64,000 nucleotides of DNA from Vibrio hyugaensis (GTDB lineage Bacteria > Pseudomonadota > Gammaproteobacteria > Enterobacterales > Vibrionaceae): NCBI RefSeq assembly GCF_002906655.1, contig NZ_CP025794.1, positions 1,798,001-1,862,000 on the forward strand, given 5' to 3'. The stretch's first letter is position 1, and each line of letters starts with the position of its first letter. Below, piece by piece: positions 28,660-36,998 of the stretch. A model generated the notes under the pieces. It had not been told where the DNA came from and made no database searches. It was given only the letters and a program-made list of their open reading frames with translations. The position numbers and the translations under genes were made by a program.

Positions 28660-29341
28660 CTGGCGCTTCCAGCTTATACCCCATCCCTCTAATGGTATGA
28701 ATAAGGGGCGTTTCAAATGGCTTGTCGACTTTATTGCGCAGTCGTTTGATGGCAACATCAATCACGTTCGTATCACTATCAAAGTTCATGTCCCACACCA
28801 ATGACGCAATGGTGGTTCGCGATAACACCTGACCTTCTTTACGCATCAGCAACTCAAGCAGCGCATACTCTTTTGCCGTTAGCGTAATACTTTGTCCGCC
28901 TCGTGTTGCCACACGCTTCATCATGTCGAGCTCTAAATCCGCAATTTGCAGTGTCTGAGGAGAGGTTTGTACACGAGAGGAAGTATGATGACGAAAGACA
29001 TTCTGAATGCGAGCCAGTAGCTCAGCAAACGCATAAGGTTTTACCACGTAATCGTTCGCCCCTAGTTCAAAGCCACGCACGCGATCTTCTATCTGCTCTT
29101 TGGCGGTCAGCATGATAACTGGAGTCTGAATGTCGCTACTGCGTAGAGTGTTGAGCACTTGCCAACCGTCGAGCTTGGGCAGCATGATGTCGAGAAGAAT
29201 AAGGTCATACGGTTCACTGGTTGCGTGATATAAGCCATCGACACCGTCGCGAACCCAATCAACGACATAGCCTGATTCCACCAGCCCTTTTTGCAAGTAT
29301 TCCCCTGCTTTTACTTCATCTTCTACAATCAGTAATTTCAA
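28652..29341 (-). CDS. Response regulator, OmpR/CusR type
   Basis: A 229-residue regulator with an N-terminal receiver domain (acidic pocket EDE at residues 7-9, phospho-Asp 51 in [14 protein letters not shown], Lys in MLTAKEQ) and a C-terminal winged helix ([22 protein letters not shown] and the recognition segment [15 protein letters not shown]). It starts with TTG at 29341 ([10 protein letters not shown]), with GAGGG six bases upstream; there is no ATG near. It overlaps the partner kinase gene by eight bases, so the pair is translationally coupled. It is closest in style to CusR. Likely targets are itself and the neighbouring DUF3316 gene, by position only. Confidence 0.9.
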   Translation of the reverse strand: MKLLIVEDEVKAGEYLQKGLVESGYVVDWVRDGVDGLYHATSEPYDLILLDIMLPKLDGWQVLNTLRSSDIQTPVIMLTAKEQIEDRVRGFELGANDYVVKPYAFAELLARIQNVFRHHTSSRVQTSPQTLQIADLELDMMKRVATRGGQSITLTAKEYALLELLMRKEGQVLSRTTIASLVWDMNFDSDTNVIDVAIKRLRNKVDKPFETPLIHTIRGMGYKLEAPDV

Positions 29342-29435
29342 TCTTTGCCCTCTATCTCAATGGTTTGCGCTCGGCATTGGCGATCGCAAAAAGAGTACGA
29401 CACAAATTGCATCATACTCTTTTCATTCCATGTTT

Positions 29436-29813
29436 TTATCGATTACTGTCGCGCTGTGCGTAGTTCACTTTTACGTTCACAGTACCCTGATATTCCAATT
29501 GTCCCTGCTCGTTCATGCGCTCTTGTACCGTAACAAAACCACCGTCTTGTAGATGTGTACTATTAGAAGCGATGTCAAAAGCTCTAAGGTTCAGTTGTTT
29601 ATTTAGCTCACGAGACGACATGTCTTTTAAAGAGTTTAGTTCAGCTAACGCTTGTTGATAGGCCGCATCTGAGGTTGCTGTTGGCTCAACAGAAATTGTC
29701 TTCATTTCTTCACGGCTAATGTATTTTCCACCAGTGAAAGTCGGTTGAGCGAATGCTGATGCGCTAGTGATTGCCATTGTTGTTACAAGGAGAGCGGTTT
29801 TCAGTGCTTTCAT
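29436..29813 (-). CDS. DUF3316 family secreted protein
   Basis: A 125-residue protein with a signal peptide (MKALKTALLVTTMAITSASAFA, cleaved before QPTFTGG) and a mature domain of about 100 residues that matches DUF3316, a family found mainly in Vibrio. The end has the two-strand stretch GQLEYQGTVNVKVNYAQR. The function is unknown. It is small, probably periplasmic, and encoded just upstream of the two-component system on the same strand, so it may be coexpressed with or controlled by it. V. cholerae genomes also place DUF3316 genes near regulator pairs, but I cannot confirm orthology here. Confidence 0.75.
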   Translation of the reverse strand: MKALKTALLVTTMAITSASAFAQPTFTGGKYISREEMKTISVEPTATSDAAYQQALAELNSLKDMSSRELNKQLNLRAFDIASNSTHLQDGGFVTVQERMNEQGQLEYQGTVNVKVNYAQRDSNR

Positions 29814-29944
29814 GTTGATGACCTTTGAGTGTGTTTGTTTTCAATGGCTTCATTATTCAACAACGCACCTGACATCAATCTATCGTGAAGATGACATTTT
29901 TGTCATAAACCAAAATAGCGATTTATTACTGATAATCAGCTTAC

Positions 29945-31059
29945 TCAGATCTCGTAAGTCAGACCGAAATGGAATTTATAATCGTCTTTTTCTGGTACAG
30001 CACCTTCTGCATCGGCTTTGGTATCGGAGATATGGTCCCAAATGGCTTTGATGCTAAGTTCAAGATCATCAACCAGATCGATGTCAAAACCCAGCTCGTT
30101 GGTATGACGAGCACCACCCGCATCATTGCTCGCCCAATTGAGGTTATAGGTATGACTTAAATCGATGTCGTCTGTCAGTTCATACTCAAAATTGGATTCG
30201 AAGGTTAAGGTGTTACTGGTCGCATCGCCTGACTCCCCTTCTTCTACCGTTTTAAAGTCGGTGTACTGGTAACCCGGACCGATAGAGACATCCCACTCTG
30301 TCTGCGAATTGGCAATGATGAAATAACCCATCTGCATCGAGGCGTTGACTTGGTAATCAATATTTTGGAACTCATCACTGAGCAGCGAGAGCTTAAGCGG
30401 CCTAAAAAATAGACGGTTGCTTAGGTAAATGTCGTAGGAACCATCAAACGAACTGTTATTGGCTGTGGTCTCATCATTCGTCTTGGAGTTTTCATGTTTG
30501 GCTTTTAGCTTAGTGCGCGATCCCACCGTGTTCCGTTCCGCATCGACTTCACCTAACAGTGAAAACTCATCGGTGTTGCCTTTGCTGATGTCCAACCCCA
30601 AAAAGATCTCGGTAGTCCAATGATCAGAATCTTTCTCAGCTCCTCGATAGATCGAAACCACGTCGGAAACAGGGAACGACAATTCTTCTCCATCATTAAT
30701 CAAATATAATTCGTCTTCGCGAATCGACAAATAGCCATCGTAGATGTCACCACTAGAAGTCCGGATGGTAAAGAAACTTGCCGTCTCTAATACCGCAATG
30801 TCTTCCAGTTCGATCTCTTGATCGCCAAGATCATCACTATCGAATTCAACCTCTTGATCGAACGAGTTGGTTTCTTCCTTGATCGTACCGGTCAATTCCC
30901 CTTGATCACTTCGCCAGATTTGAGTTGCAACCAATCATCGCTTTCGTCGATGAATACGGTTTGGCTTTTGCGCTCTTCTGTTTGTGTTTCTTCCTCTGCC
31001 ATCACTGATTGATGGTAAAACGAGGACGCGATACATAAAGCCAAGAGTTTGATTTTCAT
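29945..31059 (-). pseudogene. DUF481 outer-membrane protein, frameshifted
   Basis: The gene begins at the ATG at 31059, with an AAAAGG site before it, and encodes a signal peptide (MKIKLLALCIASSFYHQSVMA) and about 33 more residues. It then hits a TGA at 30892-30894. The rest is open in another frame from 30934 and encodes a DUF481 beta-barrel-like domain (YRGAEKDSDHWTTEIFLGLDIS onward) ending in LTYEI, a typical outer-membrane C-terminus ending in an aliphatic residue. Adding one G to the run of four at 30898-30901 (minus strand) joins them as ...SGEVIKGELTGTIK..., giving 371 residues. Without the repair the domain lacks a signal peptide and cannot be exported. Sequencing error is possible. 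Confidence 0.85.
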
Positions 31060-31186
31060 AATGACCTTTTCAGTTCAATGGAAACCGCATCAGTGGGATT
31101 ACGATAGTGATGCAGACCGCCCAACGTGTCAGAAAGTAAACAAGTGAATGTCAACGTATTGCGCATCATAACCATGTCAGCAGACA

Positions 31187-31217
31187 TAAAAAAAGCGAAG
31201 TCATGTGACTTCGCTTT
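31187..31217 (-). terminator. Terminator after glmS (minus strand)
   Basis: Minus-strand stem AAAGCGAAGTCA / TGACTTCGCTTT followed by TTTT, 64 bases past the glmS stop codon. Confidence 0.85.
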
Positions 31218-31280
31218 AGGTTCTGGCTACTTACATAACGCAACATAGACAAGTGTAATCTTAATCACACCTTGTATTAG

Positions 31281-33113
31281 TTACTCTACCGTTACCGCTT
31301 TCGCTAAGTTACGAGGTTGGTCTACGTCCGTACCTTTGATCAGTGCAACGTAGTAAGAAAGTAACTGCATTGGAATCGTGTAGTAGATTGCTGCTGTGAT
31401 TTCGCTTACGTGTGGCATCTTGATGATTTTCATCGTCTCATCGCCTTCAAAGCCAGCGTCTTCATCTGCAAATACGTAAAGCAAACCACCGCGAGCACGC
31501 ACTTCTTCAACGTTTGATTTCAGTTTTTCTAGAAGATCGTTGCTTGGTGCAACAACCACAACGGGCATGTCAGCATCAATTAGCGCTAGAGGGCCGTGCT
31601 TCAGTTCACCCGCCGCGTACGCTTCTGCGTGAATGTAAGAGATCTCTTTCAGTTTTAGAGACGCTTCCATCGCGATTGGGTAGAACTCACCACGACCTAG
31701 GAATAGTGTGTGGTGTTTATCTGCAAAGTCTGGTGCTAGTGCTTCGATTTCTTTTTCGAAAGACAGCGCTGCATTGATTTGCTTTGGAAGGGCATGAAGC
31801 GCTTCTACGATCTCTTTTTCTTTCTCTTTGCTGATGCGGTTTTGTTGCTTACCAAGAGCAGTCACTAGCATTAGTAGCGCAGAAAGCTGAGTCGTAAACG
31901 CCTTAGTTGATGCCACGCCAATTTCTACACCGGCGCGCGTCATGAATGCGAAGTCAGATTCGCGAACAAGAGATGACCCCGCTACGTTACAGATGGTCAT
32001 TGCCGCCATGTAGCCTTTCTCTTTCGCTAGGCGAAGTGCTGCCAATGTATCGGCGGTTTCACCAGACTGAGAAAGCGTGATAAGCAAGCTGTTTGGACGC
32101 GTTACAAACTTGCGGTAACGGAATTCGGACGCGATTTCTACGTCACAGCTTACGCCTGCAATGTCTTCGAACCAGTAACGTGCGGTCATACCCGCGTTGT
32201 AAGACGTACCACATGCCACGATTTGTACGTGTTCCACTTTGCTTAGGATTTCTGCCGCGTTAACACCGATTGCTTCAGTGACAACAGAATCTGCCGTGAT
32301 ACGACCTTCCATTGTGTTGATCAGCGCTGTTGGTTGCTCGTAGATCTCTTTCTGCATGAAGTGACGGTATTGACCTTTGTCACCCGCATCGTGTTCAGCG
32401 TTTGATTCTGTGATTTCGCGTTCTACGCGCTCACCTGTTGCATCAAATACAGTCACGTCACGACGAGTGATCTCAGCTACGTCACCTTCTTCTAGGTACA
32501 TGAAACGGCGTGTTACGTTAAGTAGCGCAAGTTGGTCAGAAGCAAGGAAGTTTTCACCCACACCAAAACCAATTACGATTGGGCTGCCTGAGCGTGCCAC
32601 TACTATGCGTGAAGGATCTTTACGATCCAACGCTACCGTGCCGTATGCACCATCCAATTGTTTTGCAGTCTTCTGTACCGCTTCTAGTAGCGTTTCTGAA
32701 GTGCGAAGTTCCCACTCAACCATATGAGCGATAACTTCAGTATCCGTTTGAGATTCAAATACGTAACCACGAGATTGAAGCAGTTCACGTAGCTCTTCGT
32801 GGTTTTCGATGATGCCATTGTGTACCACTGCGATGTCACCAGACATGTGTGGGTGTGCGTTCACTTCTGAAGGTTCACCGTGTGTTGCCCAACGAGTGTG
32901 CGCAATACCGGTACCACCGATCACTTTCGCTTCGTCTACTGCGTCTGCCAGTTCTTGTACCTTACCTAGACGACGAATACGCGTTAGGTTTGTCTCACCA
33001 TCAACAATCGCAACGCCCGCAGAGTCGTAACCGCGGTATTCCAAGCGACGTAGGCCTTCAACTAAAATTTCTGCAACATCTCGTTGTGCTACTGCACCTA
33101 CGATTCCACACAT
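31281..33113 (-). CDS. glmS: Glutamine--fructose-6-phosphate aminotransferase (isomerizing)
   Basis: Makes glucosamine-6-phosphate from fructose-6-phosphate and glutamine, the entry to peptidoglycan and LPS amino sugars. It is 610 residues from the ATG at 33113, which puts the catalytic Cys at position 2 ([10 protein letters not shown]); the longer open frame to 33161 would bury it. There is an N-terminal class II glutamine amidotransferase domain (about residues 1-240), then two SIS sugar-isomerase domains ([14 protein letters not shown]; the second ends with LAKAVTVE, the conserved C-terminus). A DeoR-family regulator lies upstream on the same strand. I see no glmS ribozyme core upstream. 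Confidence 0.96.
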   Translation of the reverse strand: MCGIVGAVAQRDVAEILVEGLRRLEYRGYDSAGVAIVDGETNLTRIRRLGKVQELADAVDEAKVIGGTGIAHTRWATHGEPSEVNAHPHMSGDIAVVHNGIIENHEELRELLQSRGYVFESQTDTEVIAHMVEWELRTSETLLEAVQKTAKQLDGAYGTVALDRKDPSRIVVARSGSPIVIGFGVGENFLASDQLALLNVTRRFMYLEEGDVAEITRRDVTVFDATGERVEREITESNAEHDAGDKGQYRHFMQKEIYEQPTALINTMEGRITADSVVTEAIGVNAAEILSKVEHVQIVACGTSYNAGMTARYWFEDIAGVSCDVEIASEFRYRKFVTRPNSLLITLSQSGETADTLAALRLAKEKGYMAAMTICNVAGSSLVRESDFAFMTRAGVEIGVASTKAFTTQLSALLMLVTALGKQQNRISKEKEKEIVEALHALPKQINAALSFEKEIEALAPDFADKHHTLFLGRGEFYPIAMEASLKLKEISYIHAEAYAAGELKHGPLALIDADMPVVVVAPSNDLLEKLKSNVEEVRARGGLLYVFADEDAGFEGDETMKIIKMPHVSEITAAIYYTIPMQLLSYYVALIKGTDVDQPRNLAKAVTVE

Positions 33114-33216
33114 GTGTTTATCTCCGTTTGTAGTTTTGTTCTTCCCTGACCATGATTTCAAATAGAGGCAGCAAGCAAAGGGCCTTTATCCAGAGGGAAG
33201 TGAAATATGAAACTGG

Positions 33217-33484
33217 TATACCCTAGTGACTTCAAGTTGTATTGTTCAGAGCCTTGTCATTGATTCGAGTTCGAGGAAGACGACGCTGTGGAATAGACAC
33301 CTATTTCCAAGTCGTCTGACAATGAAATCGTATCAATGACAGGCTCCCAAAGGGCGAGTTGCCTTGGCTCACAAGCTTTGTTAACGATTTTCAATTTAGG
33401 ACCCACTAGATCTTCAAATCGTTGCCTTACTTGCAAACCAAGTCATTCTCGCTGAACCAAGCAACTTGAAGTTACTCGGGTATA
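33217..33484. repeat. 268-bp MITE-like element with 23-bp terminal inverted repeats
   Basis: The gap between glmS and the deoR-type gene is almost filled by an element whose ends match inverted over 21 of 23 bases: left end from 33217 starting TATACCCTAGTGACTTC, right end 33462-33484 reading as TATACCCGAGTAACTTC inverted. It has no ORF of note and no transposase. The same TATACCC(A/G)AG ends bound the shorter elements at 10588 and 26570, and a half-site lies at 38977-38994. This looks like a non-autonomous dispersed repeat of Vibrio; I could not match it to a named family with certainty. Confidence 0.75.
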
Positions 33485-33494
33485 TATAATTAGA

Positions 33495-34256
33495 TTAGGC
33501 GCAAATAACCTTAACGCCATGTTGTTCAATCTGTACTTTGTGTTCTGGTCCTAACTCTGCATCGGTAACCAACACATTAATTTGGTCCCAAGCGAGTTCT
33601 AAGTTCGGGATCTTGCGTCCCACTTTCTCAGACTCAATCATGACGATGACTTCACGAGACACTTCTGCCATGACTTTACTTAAGCCAATTAACTCATTAA
33701 ACGTGGTGGTTCCGCGCTCTAAATCGATACCATCAGCACCAATAAATAACTGGTCGAAGTCGTAAGCACGTAATACAGATTCGGCTACTTTGCCTTGGAA
33801 GGATTCTGAGTGCGTATCCCAAGTTCCGCCTGTCATTAACAAGGTTGGTTCGCTCTCTAATTCGTTAAGTGCATTGGCGACATGCAACGAGTTGGTCATG
33901 ACAACCAAGCCTCGTTTATCATTTAATTGCTGAATCAGCGCAGCCGTTGTACTGCCACTGTCGATCACAATTCGGTTATGTTCTCGGATCAGTGATGCCG
34001 CTGCTTTTGCCAGACTTAACTTTCGACTCGAAACATTTGGACTCATTTCTTCATGGATAACTTCCGTTGGAATCGCAATGGCGCCACCGTAACGGCGCAA
34101 AAGTTGTCCGTTTTTCTCTAAAGAAGCTAAGTCCTTTCTAATCGTGACCTCTGAGGTTTCAAATTTTTGTGCCAGCTCATCAACGCTGACTTCCCCAAGC
34201 TCATTTACTAGGTTAGAAATGGCGTGTCTTCTTAATTGAGTGTTTCGTTTCGACAT
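33495..34256 (-). CDS. DeoR/GlpR-family transcriptional regulator
   Basis: A 253-residue repressor-type protein. It has an N-terminal DeoR helix-turn-helix (about residues 5-57, ELGEVSVDELAQKFETSEVTIRKDLASLEKNGQLLRRYGGA) and a C-terminal sugar-phosphate sensor domain of the ribose-5-phosphate isomerase fold (IDSGSTTAALIQQL, LMTGGTW, FIGADGID). It lies upstream of glmS on the same strand and divergent from pykF, so an amino-sugar or glycolytic phosphate is a likely effector; this is inference. Candidate operators with the half-site AAGTTTC lie directly upstream. V. cholerae has the same neighbours (a DeoR-type gene between pykF and glmS). Confidence 0.9.
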   Translation of the reverse strand: MSKRNTQLRRHAISNLVNELGEVSVDELAQKFETSEVTIRKDLASLEKNGQLLRRYGGAIAIPTEVIHEEMSPNVSSRKLSLAKAAASLIREHNRIVIDSGSTTAALIQQLNDKRGLVVMTNSLHVANALNELESEPTLLMTGGTWDTHSESFQGKVAESVLRAYDFDQLFIGADGIDLERGTTTFNELIGLSKVMAEVSREVIVMIESEKVGRKIPNLELAWDQINVLVTDAELGPEHKVQIEQHGVKVICA

Positions 34257-34271
34257 TTAAGCTCTGACTTT

Positions 34272-34311
34272 AAGTTTCGACTTGAAACTTATTATAGTCA
34301 AATCGAAACTT
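34272..34311. promoter_or_regulatory. Candidate operator of the DeoR-family regulator
   Basis: Perfect inverted repeat AAGTTTC-GACTT-GAAACTT (34272-34290) and a third half-site CGAAACTT (34304-34311), just upstream of the regulator's start at 34256. TTTCG-rich palindromes are typical for DeoR-family operators. The site also faces the divergent pykF gene. Confidence 0.55.
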
Positions 34312-34688
34312 TTAAGTCCATTTATTTCGATCCAAAAAATTAATATTTCTCGTTAAAACCTTGTCCTAAGACAATTCTTAAACAGTGATATTGGATTCAT
34401 TCGGTGGTAGAATTCGCCACCGAAAAGAAAAAAAATTACAGAATTGACGGTTATTTTTTTGCAACTTTCTGCATATAAAGTGGGATTAGTCACAAAAAGG
34501 TAACCAAAATCGCCGATCTTTTAGTCATAAAATGACTAAACTTGGTGAAAGACTTTCAGAATCTGAAGTTCTAATAATGAGGCGGAAAATCGGTGAATGG
34601 CAGGCACTAAATGCCATCAAAAGCGCCTAACTTCAGACTAAATAACCGACTTTCAAATTGTAACTATACTTACCGGAGAGTATCTTCC
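34312..34688 (+). promoter_or_regulatory. pykF upstream region
   Basis: 377 bases, AT-rich, with no credible gene. It holds the pykF promoter and leader; I could not single out a strong -35/-10 pair. A ribosome site GGAGAG lies at 34675-34680. A short palindrome-like TTTAGTCATAAAATGACTAAA lies at about 34520-34540. Confidence 0.4.
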
Positions 34689-36101
34689 ATGAAAAAGACC
34701 AAAATCGTATGTACGATTGGCCCTAAAACTGAATCTGTAGAGAAGCTAACTGAACTAGTAAACGCAGGCATGAACGTTATGCGTCTTAACTTCTCTCACG
34801 GTGATTTCGCAGAGCACGGCACTCGTATTGCGAACTTCCGCGAAGTAATGGACAAAGTAGGTAAGCAACTTGCTATCCTTCTTGATACTAAAGGCCCAGA
34901 AATCCGCACTATCAAGCTAGAAGGCGGTAACGACGTAGATCTAGTAGCTGGTCAAGAATTCACTTTCACAACTGATACTTCAGTTGTTGGTAACAAAGAG
35001 ACTGTAGCGGTAACTTACGCTGGTTTCGCAGCAGACCTAAACGCTGGTAACACAATCCTAGTAGATGACGGCCTAATTGAAATGGAAGTTATCTCTACGA
35101 CTGAAACAGAAGTTAAGTGTAAAGTTCTTAACAACGGCGCACTAGGCGAAAACAAAGGTGTTAACCTTCCTGGCGTTTCTGTTCAACTTCCAGCTCTTTC
35201 TGAGAAAGACAAAGCTGACCTTAAATTTGGTTGTGAGCAAGGCGTTGATTTCGTCGCTGCTTCTTTCATCCGTAAAGCATCTGACGTTAAAGAAATCCGT
35301 GAGATCCTAGACGCAAACGGCGGCAACGATATCCACATCATCTCTAAGATCGAGAACCAAGAAGGTGTAGATAACTTCGACGAAATCCTAGAGCTTTCTG
35401 ACGGTATCATGGTTGCTCGTGGTGACCTAGGTGTTGAAATCCCAGCTGAAGAAGTAATCTTCGCTCAGAAAATGATGATCGAGAAGTGTAACCGTGCACG
35501 TAAGATGGTGATCACTGCAACTCAAATGCTTGATTCTATGATCAACAACCCACGTCCAACTCGTGCAGAAGCGGGTGACGTTGCGAACGCAATCATGGAT
35601 GGTACTGACGCAGTAATGCTTTCTGGTGAAACTGCTAAAGGTAAGTACCCAGTTGAAGCTGTTACTATCATGGCTCAAATCGCGAACCGTACTGATTCTG
35701 CTCTTAAAGCTGAACTAGGTTCTCGTCTAGACAGCCCACGTCTTCGCATTACTGAAGCAGTATGTAAAGGCGCAGTAGACACAGCTGAAAAACTAGCAGC
35801 TCCTCTAATCATCGTTGCAACTGAAGGCGGTAAATCTGCACGTTCAGTACGTAAATACTTCCCAACTGCAAACATCATTGCACTGACAACTAACCAAAAG
35901 ACAGCTGCTCAGCTTGTTCTTACTAAAGGTGTTCGTCCAGTTCTTGTTGAGTCTATCGACAGCACAGATGCTTTCTACAAAATGGGTAAAGAATACGCTC
36001 TTGAAGCTGAATTCGGCAGCAAAGGCGACATCGTTGTTATGGTTTCTGGTGCTCTAGTAGCTTCAGGCACAACGAACACAGCTTCTGTACACGTTCTATA
36101 A
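34689..36101 (+). CDS. pykF: Pyruvate kinase I
   Basis: Converts phosphoenolpyruvate and ADP to pyruvate and ATP. It is 470 residues from the ATG at 34689 ([16 protein letters not shown]), the type I (fructose-1,6-bisphosphate-activated) length and start. Landmarks: MRLNFSHGD near residue 33, the active-site signature [17 protein letters not shown] near residue 220, and [14 protein letters not shown]. Codon use is strongly biased toward preferred codons, as expected for a highly expressed gene. It has its own terminator. Confidence 0.96.
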   Translation: MKKTKIVCTIGPKTESVEKLTELVNAGMNVMRLNFSHGDFAEHGTRIANFREVMDKVGKQLAILLDTKGPEIRTIKLEGGNDVDLVAGQEFTFTTDTSVVGNKETVAVTYAGFAADLNAGNTILVDDGLIEMEVISTTETEVKCKVLNNGALGENKGVNLPGVSVQLPALSEKDKADLKFGCEQGVDFVAASFIRKASDVKEIREILDANGGNDIHIISKIENQEGVDNFDEILELSDGIMVARGDLGVEIPAEEVIFAQKMMIEKCNRARKMVITATQMLDSMINNPRPTRAEAGDVANAIMDGTDAVMLSGETAKGKYPVEAVTIMAQIANRTDSALKAELGSRLDSPRLRITEAVCKGAVDTAEKLAAPLIIVATEGGKSARSVRKYFPTANIIALTTNQKTAAQLVLTKGVRPVLVESIDSTDAFYKMGKEYALEAEFGSKGDIVVMVSGALVASGTTNTASVHVL

Positions 36102-36129
36102 GACTGAAGAACTCAATCATCAGTTAAAT

Positions 36130-36158
36130 AAAAAAGAGGGCTTCGGCCCTCTTTTTTT
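36130..36158 (+). terminator. Terminator after pykF
   Basis: Stem AAAAAGAGGGC / GCCCTCTTTTT closed by a TTCG tetraloop and followed by T residues; a textbook intrinsic terminator. Confidence 0.92.
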
Positions 36159-36265
36159 ATATATTTAATCTTGCCCTCATAATCAGTACGCTGTATTATC
36201 AATCACAACCGAACTACGTACTGTTTAGTTGTCGTTACGATAATAAAAATTTCATGAGGTTGCTT

Positions 36266-36925
36266 GTGTCCAGTCCTACCCTTACCGATAAAGTTGCAAA
36301 AATGATCTGTCAGGACATCCTGACTGGTGAACTCAAACCAAGTCAAAAGCTTGTAGTTGCTGATCTGAAAGTGAAGTACAACGTAGGTGCATCACCTATT
36401 CGCGAAGCACTTGTACAGCTGTCTTGGAGCAAGTATGTAAAGCTTGAACCGCAAAAAGGCTGTTGGGTTGCCCCAGTCTGTAAAAAGGAGCTGAATGACC
36501 TCTACGAAAGCCTTCGTGTTGTTTCTTCTGTTCTGCTTAAGAAGGCGATTTTAGCGGGTGATGAGAGCTGGGAACTGGATGTATTAACGTCATACCACAA
36601 ATTGTCTCGCCTGAACTTCGATGAAACTTTCTGTTGGAAAGAGTGGGAAGAACGCCACCATCAATTCCATATTTCTCTATTGGAAGGGGCAGACTCTAAG
36701 AACATGTTTGACTTCTTCAGTGACCTGATCAATCAAATCAAGCGCTACCGTTACTTCGCAATGCAAACATTAAGCTCAGAAAAGGATGTACTGTTCAATA
36801 TTGATGAGCATGAGATGATCATGAAGTTGGTACTGGCGAAGAACAGCGAAGAAGCTATGGACTTACTTGATAAGCACTTGCTAAGCTCAATGGAGCGTAT
36901 TGAATTGGCGATTGAAACCGCTTAA
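36266..36925 (+). CDS. GntR-family transcriptional regulator (FCD type)
   Basis: A 219-residue regulator with an N-terminal winged helix (about residues 5-68, AKMICQDILTGELKPSQKLVVADLKVKYNVGASPIREALVQL, ending in the GCWVAPV wing) and a C-terminal helical FCD ligand domain. I prefer the GTG at 36266 (MSSPTLTDKV) because GAGGT lies five bases upstream; an ATG four codons earlier at 36254 overlaps that ribosome site. The FCD metal ligands seem partly kept (His in HHQFHISLLEG, His in NIDEHEMIMKLV). The ligand and targets are not evident from context. Confidence 0.85.
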   Translation: MSSPTLTDKVAKMICQDILTGELKPSQKLVVADLKVKYNVGASPIREALVQLSWSKYVKLEPQKGCWVAPVCKKELNDLYESLRVVSSVLLKKAILAGDESWELDVLTSYHKLSRLNFDETFCWKEWEERHHQFHISLLEGADSKNMFDFFSDLINQIKRYRYFAMQTLSSEKDVLFNIDEHEMIMKLVLAKNSEEAMDLLDKHLLSSMERIELAIETA

Positions 36926-36945
36926 ATCGCACAAAGTCTAACCAT

Positions 36946-36973
36946 AAAAAATCGGGAAGTACCCGATTTTTTT
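36946..36973 (+). terminator. Terminator after the GntR gene
   Basis: Stem AAAAAATCGGG / CCCGATTTTTT with the loop AAGTA, between this gene and the convergent diguanylate cyclase gene; likely works both ways. Confidence 0.85.
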
Positions 36974-36998
36974 GTATTCGCCATCAAAGCGACGTAGG

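Noticed and set aside
33114..33216. glmS ribozyme upstream of glmS
   Set aside because: The short leader has no sign of the conserved ribozyme core, and these ribozymes are mainly found in Gram-positive bacteria.
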